This document shows, in pieces, positions 8,328-17,449 of a stretch of 64,000 nucleotides of DNA. The stretch is from NCBI GenBank assembly GCA_039197065.1, contig JBCCUL010000004.1:1-64000 (forward strand), given 5' to 3'. The position numbers and the translations under genes were made by a program. How positions within the stretch are numbered: the stretch's first letter is position 1; every line of letters begins with the position of its first letter. The notes beneath the pieces are model-generated. The model made no database searches, had not been told where the DNA came from, and was given only the letters and a program-made list of their open reading frames with translations. This stretch comes from JANQPX01 sp039197065 (GTDB taxonomy: Bacteria > Pseudomonadota > Alphaproteobacteria > Geminicoccales > Geminicoccaceae).

Positions 8328-8664
8328 TGGCGTGGCCACCTCATTGAGGTTGGGTCCGCCGATGATGAACGCATCAGGAGTTCCACGGTAGGCTGGCGGG
8401 ATGTCGGGCATGTCATGTCAGCCGTCTCCGACATGACCGGTTTGTCTGCTCACCGTTGACCGCAGCGCCCGGGACCCAAGCACAAAAGCCGAAGATCACC
8501 AGGTTAGTGCGTGATCCTCGCTTGCCCTTCCGGCACCTCGCGCTTGGCGATGATCGTCGTCGTTCGTCCGATTGGGAAGCTTACAATATAATCGGATCAG
8601 GTTGGTCCACATAGATGACGTCCAGATTCATCCTTTTTTAACAACTTCCCATGACAATGCAGCT

Positions 8665-8745
8665 CTGGTCCATGCGATCCTGGGAATCCGCTCGCCCGCC
8701 TGGAAGTTGAAGCGAGGCGCGGAATCCCAGGATCGCATGGACCAG
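8665..8745. repeat. Palindromic repeat family, copy 2
   Basis: 81 bases bounded by CTGGTCCATGCGATCCTGGG and CCCAGGATCGCATGGACCAG, extended inward to give arms of about 25 bp (…AATCCG on the left, GGAATCCC on the right). It is one of the two best-preserved copies and lies about 95 bases from the polA stop codon. Confidence 0.85.
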
Positions 8746-8841
8746 AAAATGGACGATAAACAGATAAGGTTAAGGGTCCTTGAAGCGCAGTCCATCGGCA
8801 GTCAGCATATCAGGGCCGAACCAACCCGATCTGACGACACT

Positions 8842-11598
8842 CTAGTGCGCGGCGTCCCAATCGGCGCCTGTGCCGACCTCGACGGTCAGCGGCACGTCGA
8901 GAAAGGCCGCGTTTTCCATCGCCTTCCTGATCAGGCCGGCCGTGGCGTCGATCTCGCTCTTCGGCACCTCGAAAACCAGTTCGTCATGAACCTGCAGCAG
9001 CATTCTTGCGCCGAGATCGGATCGGTCCAGCTCCCGGTCGACCTGGATCATCGCCCGCTTCATGATGTCGGCGGCCGTGCCCTGGATCGGGGCGTTGATG
9101 GCGGCGCGTTCCGAATGGCTGCGCCTCGCCGGGTTGCTGCTCTTGATCTCGGGCGTCGGGCAAACGCGACCGTAGAGTGTCTTGACGAAACCCTGTTTCT
9201 TCGCCGCGGCCTTGGCTTGGTCCATGTAGTCCTTGATGCCGGGATATTGCTCGAAATAGGCCGCAATGTAGTTCTTCGCATCCTCGAAGGGGATGCCGAG
9301 CCGCTGGGAAAGCCCATAGGCGCCGATGCCATAGATGATGCCGAAATTTATGGTCTTAGCGCGGCGGCGCAGCTCGCCGTCCATCTTCTCGATCGGCACA
9401 TCGAACATCTGCGAAGCCGTCGTCGCGTGGATATCGTCGCCGGCGGCGAAGGCTTTCTTCAGAGCTTGAATATCCGCCATGTGGGCCAGCACGCGAAGCT
9501 CGATCTGGGAGTAGTCCGCGGACATTAGGACGTGACCTTCCTCGGCGACGAACGCCTTTCGGATCTTGCGGCCCTCTTCGGTCCTGATCGGAATGTTCTG
9601 CAGGTTCGGATCGTTGGAGGACAAACGCCCCGTCGACGTGACGGCCATGGCGTAAGAGGTGTGCACGCGGCCGTCTTCTTCGCTGATCTGCTGCATCAGC
9701 GCGTCGGTATAGGTGCCGGTCAGCTTTTGCAGCTGGCGCCAGGCGAGCACGGTCGCCGGCAGTTCGTGACCCTGCGCCGCAAGGGCTTCGAGCACCTCGG
9801 CGCCGGTCTGATGGCCGCCGGATTTCGTCTTTTTGCCGCCCTGAATGCCTAACTCCTCGAACAGCACTTCGCCCAGCTGTTTCGGCGAGCCGAGATTGAA
9901 CTCGTGGCCGGCCTGCTCATGGGCGGTCGCCTCCAGCTCCTTCATGCGCTTGGTGAAATCACTGGAAAGCCGCTGCAGAACCGTGCGGTCCACCTTGATG
10001 CCGCGCCGTTCCATCTTGTCGAGGATGGCGACCAGCGGCCGTTCCAAGGTTTCGTAGACCGAGGTGCGGCGCGCCTCGATCAGCTGGCGTTTGAGGAGCT
10101 GGTGCAGGCGAAGGGTGATGTCGGCGTCTTCGGCCGCATAGGCGCTGGCCTTGTCGATCGGCACGCGATCGAAGGTGATCTGCTTCTTGCCCTTACCGCA
10201 GAGGTCCTCGAAGTGGATGGTCTTGTGGTCGAAATGCAGCTCCGCCAGTTCGTCCATGCCATGGCCATGCTGGGTGCCGTCGACGACATAAGAAAGCATG
10301 AGCGTATCGTCATAGGGGCTGAGCTCCAGCCCCACACGAGCGAGAATGCCAAGATCATATTTCAGATGATGCCCGACCTTCAGGATCGACGGATCGGTGA
10401 GGATCGGCCTCAGGCGTTCAATGACCGCATCGCGATCAAGCTGTCCCGAAACGAGCTGGCCGAAATCGTCCTTGTGCCCGATCGGCACATAAGCGCCCTC
10501 ACCCGGCTCGACCGCCAGACACACGCCGACAAGCTCCGCTTTCATGACATCGAGCGACGTCGTCTCGGTATCGATCGCGAGAATGCCTTTGGCCTTCGCC
10601 CGCTCCAGCCACTCATCCAGCACGGCAAGCTCATCAATCGTCGTATAGCCACCATCTTTCGCCCCGGACTCCGGCAAGTCAACGCCGGCCGGCGCCCCGG
10701 CCAGAGCCTCTAAACGTTTCGTGAGGGTGTTGAAGCTGTAGTTGCGCGCGAACTCCAGAAGAGTTTCGTAATCGACATCGACGGTTTCGATCTCGTTCAG
10801 CCGCTTGGGAAGCGGCGCCTCCTCGTGAAGCGTCACCAGCTTTTGCGAGATGCGGGCGAGGTCGGCGAATTCGATCAGATTTTCCCGCCGTTTCTTCTGC
10901 TTGATGGTCTCGGCGCCAGCGAGCAGATGTTCGAGATCGCCGAATTCATCGAGGAGGAGTGCTGCCGTCTTGACGCCGATGCCGGGCACGCCCGGCACAT
11001 TGTCCGACGTGTCGCCGGCCAGCGCCAGCACGTCGCGCACCTTCTCCGGGCCGACCCCGAATTTTTCGATCACCTCGTCCCGGCCGATCTCCTTGGCTTT
11101 CATCGGATCGAACATCTCGATGCCATCGCCGATCAGCTGCATCAGATCCTTGTCGGAGGAGACGACAGTCACGGGCCGCCCGTCGGCGGCCGCCTGGCGG
11201 GCGTAAGTCGCGATGATGTCGTCCGCCTCAAAGCCTTCGAGCTCGACCACCGGCACGCCGAAGGCATTGGCCGCCTCCCTGACCAGGGGGAACTGCGGGA
11301 CCAGGTCTTCCGGCGGCTCGTCGCGGTTCGCCTTGTAGTCGGCGTACATCTCGTTGCGGAAGCTGTGGGAGCCTTTGTCGAACACCACGATCATCTGTTC
11401 GCCCGGCCTGTCCTGCGCGAGCTTGAACAACATGTTGCAAAAGCCGTAGACGGCGCCGACGGGCGTGCCGATCTTGTCAGTCAGCGGCGGCAACGCGAAG
11501 AAGGCGCGAAAGATGTAGCCCGAGCCGTCGATCAGAAGGAGGCGGGGCTTTTCGGAGGCGGCAGGCGCTTTAAGGGCGGGTTCGGCCATCATGGACAC
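8842..11598 (-). CDS. polA: DNA polymerase I
   Basis: Repair and Okazaki-fragment polymerase with all three domains. The N-terminal 5'-3' exonuclease covers residues ~18-290 (LLLIDGSGYIFRAFF; SSDKDLMQLI; GVPGIGVKTAALLL). The 3'-5' proofreading exonuclease covers ~310-510, with the DTE metal site kept in AIDTETTSLDV. The polymerase domain follows, with SADYSQIELRVLAH, the O-helix RRRAKTINFGIIYGIGAYG and the catalytic VHDELVFE. The length of 918 residues is normal. Three starts compete: GTG at 11598, ATG at 11592 and ATG at 11589, none with a strong Shine-Dalgarno. The gene stands alone between two repeat-bearing spacers. Confidence 0.97.
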   Translation of the reverse strand: MSMMAEPALKAPAASEKPRLLLIDGSGYIFRAFFALPPLTDKIGTPVGAVYGFCNMLFKLAQDRPGEQMIVVFDKGSHSFRNEMYADYKANRDEPPEDLVPQFPLVREAANAFGVPVVELEGFEADDIIATYARQAAADGRPVTVVSSDKDLMQLIGDGIEMFDPMKAKEIGRDEVIEKFGVGPEKVRDVLALAGDTSDNVPGVPGIGVKTAALLLDEFGDLEHLLAGAETIKQKKRRENLIEFADLARISQKLVTLHEEAPLPKRLNEIETVDVDYETLLEFARNYSFNTLTKRLEALAGAPAGVDLPESGAKDGGYTTIDELAVLDEWLERAKAKGILAIDTETTSLDVMKAELVGVCLAVEPGEGAYVPIGHKDDFGQLVSGQLDRDAVIERLRPILTDPSILKVGHHLKYDLGILARVGLELSPYDDTLMLSYVVDGTQHGHGMDELAELHFDHKTIHFEDLCGKGKKQITFDRVPIDKASAYAAEDADITLRLHQLLKRQLIEARRTSVYETLERPLVAILDKMERRGIKVDRTVLQRLSSDFTKRMKELEATAHEQAGHEFNLGSPKQLGEVLFEELGIQGGKKTKSGGHQTGAEVLEALAAQGHELPATVLAWRQLQKLTGTYTDALMQQISEEDGRVHTSYAMAVTSTGRLSSNDPNLQNIPIRTEEGRKIRKAFVAEEGHVLMSADYSQIELRVLAHMADIQALKKAFAAGDDIHATTASQMFDVPIEKMDGELRRRAKTINFGIIYGIGAYGLSQRLGIPFEDAKNYIAAYFEQYPGIKDYMDQAKAAAKKQGFVKTLYGRVCPTPEIKSSNPARRSHSERAAINAPIQGTAADIMKRAMIQVDRELDRSDLGARMLLQVHDELVFEVPKSEIDATAGLIRKAMENAAFLDVPLTVEVGTGADWDAAH

Positions 11599-12250
11599 CG
11601 ATCGTCAAATGGAAATCAGGCGGCGAGCATAATCCAGCCGCGATGCCGCCGCCAGAGGGCTGCACCCGGAGCGAGGGGCGTTGCCCCCGCCTGCAGGCGA
11701 TGTCGCGACTCAATCGGCTTAAGCCAGGGCATCGATTCGAACAAAGCGACGATCGACGCTTGGAAAAACCGGTGAAAGCCGGCGAGCTAGAGCAGCAGCA
11801 TTTTTTCATTCGATATGCGGTGCTGCGCCAGGCCTCCACATTGATTGCTGCTGTCGATAGCCGATGGCGAATGCTCCTAACGTCACGAAGTGAGCCTTCA
11901 TTCTTCCTTAAGGCTTTGCTGCGATCATCCATCAGCTTGCTGGTCCATGCGATCCTGGGAATCCGCCCGCCCGCCATGGAGCAGGGGCGAGGCTCGGACT
12001 CCCACGATCGCATGGACCAGAGGGTCATGGTGGCAGGAACGGATTAACATTTCATGAAGGATGTGAAGGCCTCGCTCTGATGCACGACGGCCCATAGGGA
12101 AGCCTTGCCTCATGATATATGCGTTAGCGGCTGGCACAGAGGCGTATCTCGTTTCACATACGGGCCTGACGACAGAGACGTGAAATCTCTCGACGAGATT
12201 TCGGACCTGCATCAAGAGAAACCAAGCGTCCCAGCCAGGCGAGCCTCGCC
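11599..12250. other. 650-base intergenic region upstream of polA
   Basis: No gene is supported. It holds one palindromic repeat (11940-12020). A weaker hairpin-like stretch near 11790-11835 (AGCAGCAGCA … TGCTGCGCC) begins with CTAGAGC like the RIME elements and may be a decayed relative. Open frames crossing the region run through the palindrome and look spurious. Confidence 0.6.
11940..12020. repeat. Palindromic repeat family, copy 3
   Basis: 81 bases beginning CTGGTCCATGCGATCCTGGG and ending ATCGCATGGACCAG. One arm has changes (CCCACGATCG in place of CCCAGGATCG). The inner part is CGCCCGCCCGCC on the left and GGCGAGGCTCGG on the right, which sets an orientation opposite to copies 4 and 5. 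Confidence 0.85.
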
Positions 12251-14938
12251 TCAAAACGACTCGATACGCTCCTCGATCTGACCGAACCGCTCGCCGAACT
12301 GCCGTATGATCTCCTTGAACTCCGGCTCGGTCAGCGGCCCGGTTCTGCTCTCACGCTCATTGTCCTGCCGCCAGGAGCGGATCGCTGCCTCGGTTTTTCG
12401 ACCGATGATGCCGTCGATCGGTCCTGGATGGCGGTTGTCGACGGTCAAGGCGCTTTGCAGCCAGCGCACGCGGCTGATCTTGGTCTGATCGAACGGCTTT
12501 TCATCCGACGCCGTCTCGTCCGCCAAGCTTTCCGGCCTTTCAGCCGGCGGCCTGCCGTCGGTCGGCGTCGCATCGGCGAGGCTGGTATTCGGCGCGCCCG
12601 AAACGTCGGGATCGCCCGAAGCGTCGGGACTATCCAAAACATCGGAATCGCCCGAAGCGTCGAGATCGCCTGAAACATTGGGGTTGCCCGGAACGTCCGG
12701 CGTGCCCGAGGCACCGCGGGGCTGCGCTTCGGTGACGTCAGCCTCGGGTCGAACCTCCGTCGTGGTGGATGGCGGCCATCTGGAGAGGCGTCGATCCGCC
12801 GTCGCCAAAGCGGGCGCTTCCTCGATCGCCGGCGTTTCCAGGTCTTCCGGCGGCTCGATCATGACGGCAATTGGCGTCGGCAGCTCGGCCGGGGCTGGAG
12901 GAGGCGCGCATCCATAGCGCGCGCGCAGGGCTTCCGAGATGATCAGCGTTCCGGGCATCCAGCGCGGCAGGCCGATATAGGGCGGAAGCGGCTCCTCCAG
13001 CTGATCGCAGATTTCCCGGTTGAACGCACTCATGCTGCGCGGATCCACCGGAGGTTCCCTTTTCTCCCCGCCGCTCACCGGCTGCGGGGCTGCAGACTGT
13101 TCGAAAGGACTTTCCACCGGCTCGACGACAGCAGGCGCTTCGGTCGGCTTCGTGCTTTCCGTTTCAAAGGGCGTATCGCGATTCCCTCCGGCCGCATTTT
13201 GCAGCGTCGCAGTCGGGCCGCCGCAATCCAGGAGACAGCTAAGGGCGTCCTGCACAGTCTCCCGCCCGAGCCGCCAGGCGATCGGCGTGAAAATCTTCGC
13301 AAACGGACCGAGCTCGATCTCGGAGCGGTCCAGCGCCCAGTTGCAGGACGTGTCGGTGTCGCCTCTCACACTCTGCACCACGGACACGGCATAAGGCGCA
13401 ACATTGCCGGCCACCCAGGCGCAGACGGCGGATCGCTCGGAAGTCTCGTCCTGCACCGGACGGACCGTCACGCCTCCTGTCGCGGTAACGTCGTCACGCG
13501 TCGATCCCTGACCATTGTCAACGCCCGCCTCGGTGGTCGTGGAAAGGTCTGGCGTGCAGAGACCGACTCCGCCTTCCTCAGGGCAAGCCGATGTCGGGGC
13601 CTCATCAGCCGTTTTAGACTGACCGCCAACAGTAACCTGCTGATCGACGGCAACGTGCCGGTCGACAGCAACGTGCTGATCGACGGCGGCGCGCTGATCG
13701 TCATCAACGGACTGGCCGCTGCCAGCGATCTGACCGGCGCCACCGGTCTGGCCGTCGCCAGTTTGGTCCTGCCTGCCATCTCCCGTCTCAGGAGCAAGCA
13801 CCGACAGAGCCGTGCTCGTTCCTTCGCCATCCTCCTGCCCGGGTGGCCGATTGCGCCTGGCGACCACGTCCTCGTTCTGATCGCTGAGCTTTCGACCGTC
13901 CAGGCTTGCCAGGACCTTGCTTCGCGATCCGACCGCCAGAACATTCTGCAGCCGCCCCCATTGGAAACGCGCAGCGCGCTTGATGTGATCATCGAGATAG
14001 GCTTCGAGCTCGCCCAGATCGATCAAGCGGTCGTCGTCGCCGAAAGGCTCCTTGTCCGCCTCGCCCTCGACGATGGCCTTTAGGAGAAACTTGGTAAAAA
14101 GCGGCTGTTCCAGATCGTCCAGCACCTGATCGAAGCGATCGCAATGGGGCGGCTGGACCGGCGTGGTGGCGCTGAGCTCGAGAACATCCGAACGGTTCCA
14201 ATGCGCGCGCATGACGTTCCGATAGACGCTTCTCACGCTCAAAAGGGCGTCATCAATCAGGCCGGGGTCTTCATCGGCGCAAGGCAGCGGCCGCGGCGAG
14301 AAGCTGGTGTCCAGCATCAAAACCGCCGATGACGGACGTGCGTCCTCGAGCATGAAATGCAGCCATTCGACCGAGAGCGGTTCGACGTCTCCGGCCGCAC
14401 TGTTGTCTTGGCGCTTGAACAGGAGCTGGCGCTCCAAGCCTTCGATCCGGCCATCCCCGATATAGTAGACGAATAGCCGCGATTCCTCTTCCTGCGTGAT
14501 CTGCCAGATCAGCGGCGGAAACGGATCGGTGTCCTCCGGGCAGCCGAAGATATCGCAAATCACCTCGATGGTCGGGCGTTCGAACACCATGATATGCTCG
14601 ATCAACATCTGCCGATCGAGCATTTCGACAAGGCTATCGACATCCGCCTTCGCGGCATCGCCGGGCATGGGACGGTTGTCGATGACGATCCCGATATCGA
14701 AGGGGTGGGCGTTGTTGCTCGCCTGTTCGGCTCGCTGGGCGCTTGAAGTGGCCGGCCAAAATGCTGACAGCAGCAAAAACGCAACGAGGCCAAGCCGCGT
14801 AAGTCGCGATCCCGATCCAGGCCCGGCCATTACCCGCCAGAAGCCATCGCCCAATAGCGACGCGATCCGGTGGCGATATCCCGTCGGTTCGCCCGGGTGC
14901 TCGGAAGGATCTGGCATTGCCTCGAAAAATTCTAGCAC
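12251..14938 (-). CDS. Exported caspase-fold-like protein with C-terminal peptidoglycan-binding domain
   Basis: A large, proline- and acid-rich exported protein. A hydrophobic export signal (LTRLGLVAFLLLSAFWPATSSAQ) sits near residues 46-68. The next ~300 residues look like a caspase/metacaspase fold: a strand IGIVIDN, then FVYYIGDG near residue 157-163 where active enzymes have GHG, then VLMLDTSFS about 48 residues later where they have DxCxSG. The expected His and Cys are thus Asp and Ser. A long low-complexity middle follows, including QHVAVDRHVAVDQQ and SGDLDASGDSD-type repeats. The last ~75 residues are a PG_binding_1-like domain (LQSALTVDN … GPIDGIIGRKTEAAIRSW). The start is uncertain: GTG 14938 has AGAAGGGG 4 bases upstream; ATG 14917 and ATG 14830 are alternatives. 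No partner gene is adjacent. Confidence 0.7.
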   Translation of the reverse strand: MLEFFEAMPDPSEHPGEPTGYRHRIASLLGDGFWRVMAGPGSGSRLTRLGLVAFLLLSAFWPATSSAQRAEQASNNAHPFDIGIVIDNRPMPGDAAKADVDSLVEMLDRQMLIEHIMVFERPTIEVICDIFGCPEDTDPFPPLIWQITQEEESRLFVYYIGDGRIEGLERQLLFKRQDNSAAGDVEPLSVEWLHFMLEDARPSSAVLMLDTSFSPRPLPCADEDPGLIDDALLSVRSVYRNVMRAHWNRSDVLELSATTPVQPPHCDRFDQVLDDLEQPLFTKFLLKAIVEGEADKEPFGDDDRLIDLGELEAYLDDHIKRAARFQWGRLQNVLAVGSRSKVLASLDGRKLSDQNEDVVARRNRPPGQEDGEGTSTALSVLAPETGDGRQDQTGDGQTGGAGQIAGSGQSVDDDQRAAVDQHVAVDRHVAVDQQVTVGGQSKTADEAPTSACPEEGGVGLCTPDLSTTTEAGVDNGQGSTRDDVTATGGVTVRPVQDETSERSAVCAWVAGNVAPYAVSVVQSVRGDTDTSCNWALDRSEIELGPFAKIFTPIAWRLGRETVQDALSCLLDCGGPTATLQNAAGGNRDTPFETESTKPTEAPAVVEPVESPFEQSAAPQPVSGGEKREPPVDPRSMSAFNREICDQLEEPLPPYIGLPRWMPGTLIISEALRARYGCAPPPAPAELPTPIAVMIEPPEDLETPAIEEAPALATADRRLSRWPPSTTTEVRPEADVTEAQPRGASGTPDVPGNPNVSGDLDASGDSDVLDSPDASGDPDVSGAPNTSLADATPTDGRPPAERPESLADETASDEKPFDQTKISRVRWLQSALTVDNRHPGPIDGIIGRKTEAAIRSWRQDNERESRTGPLTEPEFKEIIRQFGERFGQIEERIESF

Positions 14939-15094
14939 TACGCCCCTTCTCAAGGGGGCTCGATTTAGATCTTTATCCCTGGACGGGGAGCGAAGGAAAA
15001 GCCCCTTCTCCTTGAAATAGCTCCATTCTCCAAAAAATGTTGCATCGCTCCTTCTGCGATTAGCGGCTTCGCAGCGCCGAACGGTCGGCGTATC

Positions 15095-17449
15095 ATGTAT
15101 GCCATGTCAAAGCAGCAGCCGAAATTCGCCGAAGCCGGCGGCGAGCCGATGACCCTCTCGCTGCCTGTCGCCCATGACAGTGCCGAACGGCATGTGAGCG
15201 GCGAGGCGCTCTATGTCGACGATCTGCCGACGCCGGCGCGCACGCTGCACGCCGCCATCGGGCAGGCAGCGCCTGCACACGCGACCCTCAAATCGCTGGA
15301 GCTGTCCGCGGTCCGGGCGGCCAAGGGGGTGGTCGCGGTTCTGACAGCCGCCGACATTCCCGGCGAAAACGACATGGGCCCCGTCTTTCCCGGCGATCCG
15401 CTGCTCGCCGAGGACACCATCGAATATGCCGGCCAGGCGCTCTTCCTGGTGGTCGCCGAGACGGTCGAACAGGCGAGAAGAGCAGCGCTCTTAGGCGACG
15501 TTGAAGCCGAGCTGTTAGATTCCGTCCTGACCATCGACGAGGCGATGGAGAAACAGAGCTTCGTTCTTCCCTCCCATGAGATGCTGAGAGGCGATCCCGA
15601 AGCCGCCCTCGAAACAGCCAAGCATCGTCTCAAGGGCCGCTTGAGGATCGGCGGGCAGGACCACTTCTACCTGGAGGGCCAGGTGGCGCTCGCCATCCCC
15701 GGCGAAGGCCGGGACATGTCCGTCATGAGCTCGACCCAGCACCCCAGCGAGGTCCAGCATCTCGTAGCCAAGACCCTCGGCGTCCTCGATCATAGGGTCA
15801 CCGTGGAAGTCCGGCGGATGGGCGGCGGCTTCGGCGGCAAGGAAACCCAGGCCGCGGGCATCGCCTGCCTGGCTGCACTCGCCGCCGCAAAGACCGACCG
15901 TGCGGTCAAGCTCCGCCTCGATCGCGACGTCGACATGACCCTCACCGGCAAACGCCACGGCTTTCGCATCGACTACGACGTTGCTTGCGACGCGCAAGGG
16001 CGAATACAAGCGATTACGTTCGAGCAATGCGCGGACTGCGGCTACTCGCCGGATCTCTCCGCCGCCATCGCCGATCGCGCCATGTTCCACGCGGACAACG
16101 CCTATTACCTCCCGAACGTCCGCATCACGTCCCATCGCTGCAAGACCAACACGACCTCCAACACCGCCTTTCGCGGCTTCGGCGGCCCCCAGGGCATGAT
16201 GGGCATTGAACGCGTGATCGAGGCGATCAGCCGACAGTTGGATCTCGATCCTCTGGAGGTGCGCAAGCGCAACCTTTATCAACGAGGCGAAAGAGACCGC
16301 ACGCCCTACCATATGCGTGTCACCGACAACATCCTGACCGAACTGATCGAGGAACTTGAAGCGAGTTCGAACTATGCCGAACGTCGGCAGGCGGTTACGG
16401 ACTTCAATGCCGAAAATAGCATTCTTAAAAAAGGCCTGGCGCTGACACCGGTTAAGTTCGGGATTTCCTTCACGGTCACCCATCTGAACCAGGCGGGCGC
16501 GCTTCTGCACGTCTATACCGACGGCAGCGTGCAGCTCAATCACGGCGGCACCGAGATGGGCCAGGGGCTGATGGTCAAGGTGGCGCAGATCGTCGCCGAG
16601 GAGCTGCAGATCGACCTCGATCAGGTCAGGATCACGGCGACCACCACCGGCAAGGTCCCGAACACCTCGCCGACCGCAGCATCCGCAGGCACCGACCTGA
16701 ACGGTGCCGCCGCCCTCGCCGCCGCGCGAGAAGTCAAGAGACGTCTGATCGACTTCGCTTCAGACCACTTCGATGTTCGATCCGAAGACATCGTCTTTCG
16801 GGACAACCACGTCCAGATCGGCAACCGGACCTTCCGGTTTGGGGAGCTGGCGAAACTCGCTTATCTGCATCGCGTGCAGCTCTCGGCCACCGGCTTCTAC
16901 AAGACGCCGAAGGTCTGGTACGATCGGGAACACGCACGCGGCCGGCCTTTCTATTACTTCGCCTATGGCGTCGCCGCCGCCGAGGTGGTCATCGACACGC
17001 TGACCGGCGAGTATCGCTTGCTGCGCGCCGATATCCTCCACGACGTCGGCCGCTCCCTCAATCCCGCCATCGACAAGGGCCAGATCGAAGGCGGCTTCGT
17101 CCAGGGCATGGGCTGGCTGACGGCCGAAGAACTGGCCTGGAACGATCAGGGTCGGCTCACCACCCACGCGCCCTCGACCTACAAGATCCCGACCGCCTCG
17201 GACGTGCCTGCCGACTTCCGCGTCCACATCTTTGAGCGCGGCCTCAACACCGAAATGGCCGTTCATCGCTCCAAGGCCGTGGGCGAGCCCCCACTGATGC
17301 TCGGCATGTCCGTCTTCTTCGCGATCTCAGACGCCATCGGTGCGTGCCGCACCTGCGATACGAGCCGCATCTGTCCGCCATTGGATGCACCGGCTACGCC
17401 CGAGCGCGTGCTCGCCGCCTGCCAAGCGATGCGTGGAGATCGGCAATGA
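15095..17449 (+). CDS. xdhB: Xanthine dehydrogenase molybdopterin-binding subunit
   Basis: Large molybdenum subunit of xanthine dehydrogenase, which oxidises hypoxanthine and xanthine to urate. The 784-residue chain is the usual length for the bacterial split form. Visible motifs are the Mo-cofactor loops GGGFGGKETQA (near residue 245), AFRGFGGPQGM (near 355) and GTDLNGAAAL (near 530), and the C-terminal KAVGEPPLML with the catalytic glutamate. The partner xdhA (2Fe-2S and FAD subunit), usually directly upstream, is absent; that side holds the divergent caspase-like gene. The stop codon overlaps the start of xdhC (ATGA), so the two are translationally coupled. Confidence 0.95.
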   Translation: MYAMSKQQPKFAEAGGEPMTLSLPVAHDSAERHVSGEALYVDDLPTPARTLHAAIGQAAPAHATLKSLELSAVRAAKGVVAVLTAADIPGENDMGPVFPGDPLLAEDTIEYAGQALFLVVAETVEQARRAALLGDVEAELLDSVLTIDEAMEKQSFVLPSHEMLRGDPEAALETAKHRLKGRLRIGGQDHFYLEGQVALAIPGEGRDMSVMSSTQHPSEVQHLVAKTLGVLDHRVTVEVRRMGGGFGGKETQAAGIACLAALAAAKTDRAVKLRLDRDVDMTLTGKRHGFRIDYDVACDAQGRIQAITFEQCADCGYSPDLSAAIADRAMFHADNAYYLPNVRITSHRCKTNTTSNTAFRGFGGPQGMMGIERVIEAISRQLDLDPLEVRKRNLYQRGERDRTPYHMRVTDNILTELIEELEASSNYAERRQAVTDFNAENSILKKGLALTPVKFGISFTVTHLNQAGALLHVYTDGSVQLNHGGTEMGQGLMVKVAQIVAEELQIDLDQVRITATTTGKVPNTSPTAASAGTDLNGAAALAAAREVKRRLIDFASDHFDVRSEDIVFRDNHVQIGNRTFRFGELAKLAYLHRVQLSATGFYKTPKVWYDREHARGRPFYYFAYGVAAAEVVIDTLTGEYRLLRADILHDVGRSLNPAIDKGQIEGGFVQGMGWLTAEELAWNDQGRLTTHAPSTYKIPTASDVPADFRVHIFERGLNTEMAVHRSKAVGEPPLMLGMSVFFAISDAIGACRTCDTSRICPPLDAPATPERVLAACQAMRGDRQ

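Larger units (their letters stand above)
8102..8841. other. 740-base repeat-rich intergenic region
   Basis: Contains, in order, a very strong hairpin (8134-8197), a RIME-like element (8224-8327) and a palindromic repeat (8665-8745). The stretch 8328-8664 carries no supportable gene. It begins with TGGCGTGGCCACCTCATT, a segment resembling DNA next to the second RIME-like copy near 26350 and again just after 19460, which suggests a mosaic of small repeats. Confidence 0.65.

Noticed and set aside
7860..8411. Minus-strand frame over the OMP tail, the hairpin and the RIME-like element
   Set aside because: It is made of repeat sequence; similar reading of RIME-like elements commonly gives spurious proteins.
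8572..9528. 318-codon plus-strand frame across the repeat and the polA 3' end
   Set aside because: Its start lies in the intergenic spacer, it passes through the palindromic repeat and then runs antisense to polA. The peptide has no family resemblance.
11570..12047. Frames of ~130-150 codons on both strands upstream of polA
   Set aside because: Both cross the palindromic repeat, have no ribosome site and encode low-complexity arginine/serine-rich peptides.
17344..17445. Upstream extension of xdhC
   Set aside because: It lies inside xdhB in another frame; ATG 17446 overlaps the xdhB stop and has a Shine-Dalgarno.
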